Source of the DNA: an uncultured Oscillibacter sp.
GTDB taxonomy: Bacteria > Bacillota > Clostridia > Oscillospirales > Oscillospiraceae
DNA: 64,000 nt
Reading direction: 5' to 3'
Assembly: GCA_900770295.1 (NCBI GenBank)
Contig: CAAGJQ010000154.1
Coordinates: 30,909-94,908, forward strand
Made by a program: the position numbers and the translations under genes. Below the pieces are notes generated by a model. The model was not told the origin of the DNA. It ran no database searches and saw only the letters and a program-made list of their open reading frames with translations. Below, one piece after another: positions 63,925-64,000 of the stretch (its first letter is position 1; every line of letters begins with the position of its first letter).

Positions 63925-64000
63925 CCGGGTATAGCGCAGTTGGTAGCGCGCGTGGTTCGGGACCACGAGGCCGTGGGTTCAAGTCCCGCTACTCGGACCA
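63925..64000 (+). tRNA. tRNA-Pro (anticodon CGG)
   Basis: The 76-base gene is complete to the window end with encoded CCA. The acceptor stem CCGGGTA pairs with TACTCGG (one G-T pair), the D arm is AGCGCAGTTGGTAGCGC, the anticodon stem CGTGG / CCACG encloses loop TTCGGGA with anticodon CGG at 63958-63960 (codon CCG), and the T arm GTGGGTTCAAGTCCCGC is standard. The codon CCG fits the GC-rich codon use of the genome. Confidence 0.96.

Noticed and set aside
63925..64000. Attachment site or integrated element at tRNA-Pro
   Set aside because: No integrase and no second copy of the tRNA 3' end were found in the window; sequence beyond 64000 is not available.
1..64000. CRISPR arrays, transposases, prophage genes, origin of replication
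   Set aside because: I looked for regularly spaced repeats, transposase or integrase motifs and dnaA/oriC-like clusters and found none; the repeats present are intergenic palindromes and one 32-base duplication.

Overview
This window looks like a chromosomal core segment of a spore-forming, GC-rich member of the Clostridia, most plausibly the Oscillospiraceae (the Flavonifractor/Oscillibacter/Lawsonibacter kind of gut anaerobe). The evidence is Firmicutes gene order (tig-clpP-clpX-lon-engB), T-box leaders, a Firmicutes-type 6S RNA, sporulation genes (spoIVA, a spoIVFA/spoIVFB-like pair), and strong GC preference in codon third positions. The genus is inferred. I see no phage, transposase, integrase or CRISPR array.

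Layout. 1-2.3 kb (-): edge of rqcH, mini-RNase III, spoIVA with a sigma-E-like promoter. 2.4-6.0 kb (+): polar amino acid ABC transporter and an AEC permease. 6.0-11.5 kb (-): two unknown genes, then nnr - lipoprotein - alr - orphan mazF (transcribed right to left) with a duplicated mazF 3' end. 11.6-20.3 kb (+): XRE membrane regulator, T-box(Phe)-pheS-pheT, ireB, a small conserved gene, an SH3/NlpC-P60 endopeptidase, a PLP lyase. 20.3-25.8 kb: DUF368 lipid flippase (-), T-box(Met)-metNIQ (+), MATE pump (+). 25.8-29.4 kb (-): FHA-FtsW fusion, class B PBP, small membrane protein. 29.6-32.4 kb (+): radical SAM, ketopantoate reductase-like and 3-hydroxyacyl-CoA dehydrogenase-like genes.

32.5-42.3 kb is the most specialised block, a molybdenum/selenium cofactor island. 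A leftward operon (yqeC-yqeB-VanX-like dipeptidase-selD) is divergent from a rightward series (moaA, moaC, MOSC, a molybdopterin-binding protein, modA, modB, modC, mogA). SelD with YqeB/YqeC marks the selenium-dependent molybdenum hydroxylase system; no hydroxylase structural gene lies in the window. A nearly identical 24-base element sits at the moaA start region and ahead of modA and may be the shared operator.

42.3-64 kb: PBP1A (-), DUF1292, 6S RNA, membrane-anchored PrsA-like isomerase, tcdA and DUF554 (+); then leftward engB-lon-clpX-clpP-tig, a metallophosphoesterase, thrC, yraN, rnhB, a zinc-ribbon protein, rbgA, tandem signal peptidases, rplS, and the spoIVFB/spoIVFA-like pair under an excellent sigma-E-like promoter. 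The window ends on a complete tRNA-Pro(CGG).

Themes are translation quality and supply (RqcH, PheST, tRNA-Pro, L19, RbgA), nutrient uptake with lipoprotein receptors, cell-wall synthesis, protein quality control and sporulation. Three intergenic stretches (7.16-7.48, 13.9-14.2 and 39.75-40.05 kb) are packed with inverted repeats and look like dispersed non-coding elements.
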